Source: Candidatus Zipacnadia bacterium
GTDB taxonomy: Bacteria; Armatimonadota; Zipacnadia; Zipacnadales; UBA5352
Length of the DNA stretch: 5,926 bases
Reading direction: 5' to 3'
NCBI GenBank assembly: GCA_029820915.1
Contig: JALGUI010000412.1
Location: forward strand, 1 to 5,926
Part shown: positions 5,915 to 5,926 of the stretch, in pieces
Position numbering within the stretch: position 1 is the stretch's first letter
Layout: the number at the start of each line of letters is the position of its first letter
Position numbers and translations under genes: made by a program
The notes under the pieces: generated by a model
Databases searched by the model: none
Seen by the model: the letters and a program-made list of their open reading frames with translations, nothing else
What the model was told of the DNA's origin: nothing

Positions 5915-5926
5915 ATGGGGAACATG
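5915..5926 (+). CDS. Probable 5' end of a divergent gene (first four codons only)
   Basis: ATG 5915 is preceded by GGGAGG at 7-nt spacing and reads Met-Gly-Asn-Met before the window ends. It would be transcribed away from the heparinase-like gene, sharing the 5686-5914 intergenic region. Nothing can be said about the product. The support is the ribosome binding site and the otherwise non-coding look of the region upstream. Confidence 0.45.

Noticed and set aside
5590..5925. 111-codon minus-strand open frame covering the intergenic region
   Set aside because: Arg/Pro/Ala-rich translation with no motif. It overlaps the strong Shine-Dalgarno and signal peptide of the heparinase-like gene in another frame.
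1..5926. tRNA, rRNA, CRISPR array, insertion sequence or integrase
   Set aside because: No cloverleaf-like segment, spaced repeat array, transposase/integrase motif or terminal inverted repeats were seen on either strand.

Overview
The window is bacterial, GC-rich DNA. Sampled lines of the flanking genes run about 63-75% GC, and third codon positions there are almost always G or C. A very large secreted heparinase II/III-like protein, and possibly a neutral-ceramidase-like neighbour, suggest an environmental glycan-degrading bacterium of the kind found in Planctomycetota, Armatimonadota or related metagenomic lineages. The taxon cannot be fixed from this sequence.

Layout, left to right. Bases 1-116 are the last 37 codons of a plus-strand gene. 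Bases 117-2123 hold a compact cassette with lower GC (two sampled 60-base lines are 53%). It starts with a consensus-like sigma70 promoter overlapped by short repeats. Next come a small excisionase/MerR-type helix-turn-helix gene (203-436) and, 7 nt later, a beta-class DNA amino-methyltransferase (444-1400). Facing them on the minus strand is a gene (2071-1361) whose product carries a PD-(D/E)XK-like nuclease core, HPD...EVK. The methyltransferase and the putative nuclease genes overlap tail to tail by 40 bp. I read this as a Type II restriction-modification (R-M) cassette with an unusual small regulator, set between two resident genes that would otherwise converge.

From 2124 to 5672 the minus strand encodes an 1182-residue secreted heparinase II/III-like protein. 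It has a signal peptide, an alpha-helical toroid region, a beta-sandwich core with a probable catalytic His, and a long beta-rich C-terminal extension. A near-perfect Shine-Dalgarno sequence fixes its start. Bases 5686-5914 are a GC-rich divergent intergenic region with several short repeats. A plus-strand gene probably starts at 5915, behind a good ribosome binding site, and runs out of the window.

How it fits together: the promoter would drive the regulator and then the methyltransferase, and the phased repeats on that promoter fit autoregulation by the small protein. The nuclease gene has no obvious promoter of its own. It lies 52 bp downstream of, and in line with, the heparinase-like gene, so it may depend on read-through. 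The antisense 3' overlap could add post-transcriptional coupling between nuclease and methyltransferase. No integrase, transposase, tRNA, CRISPR or rRNA was seen.
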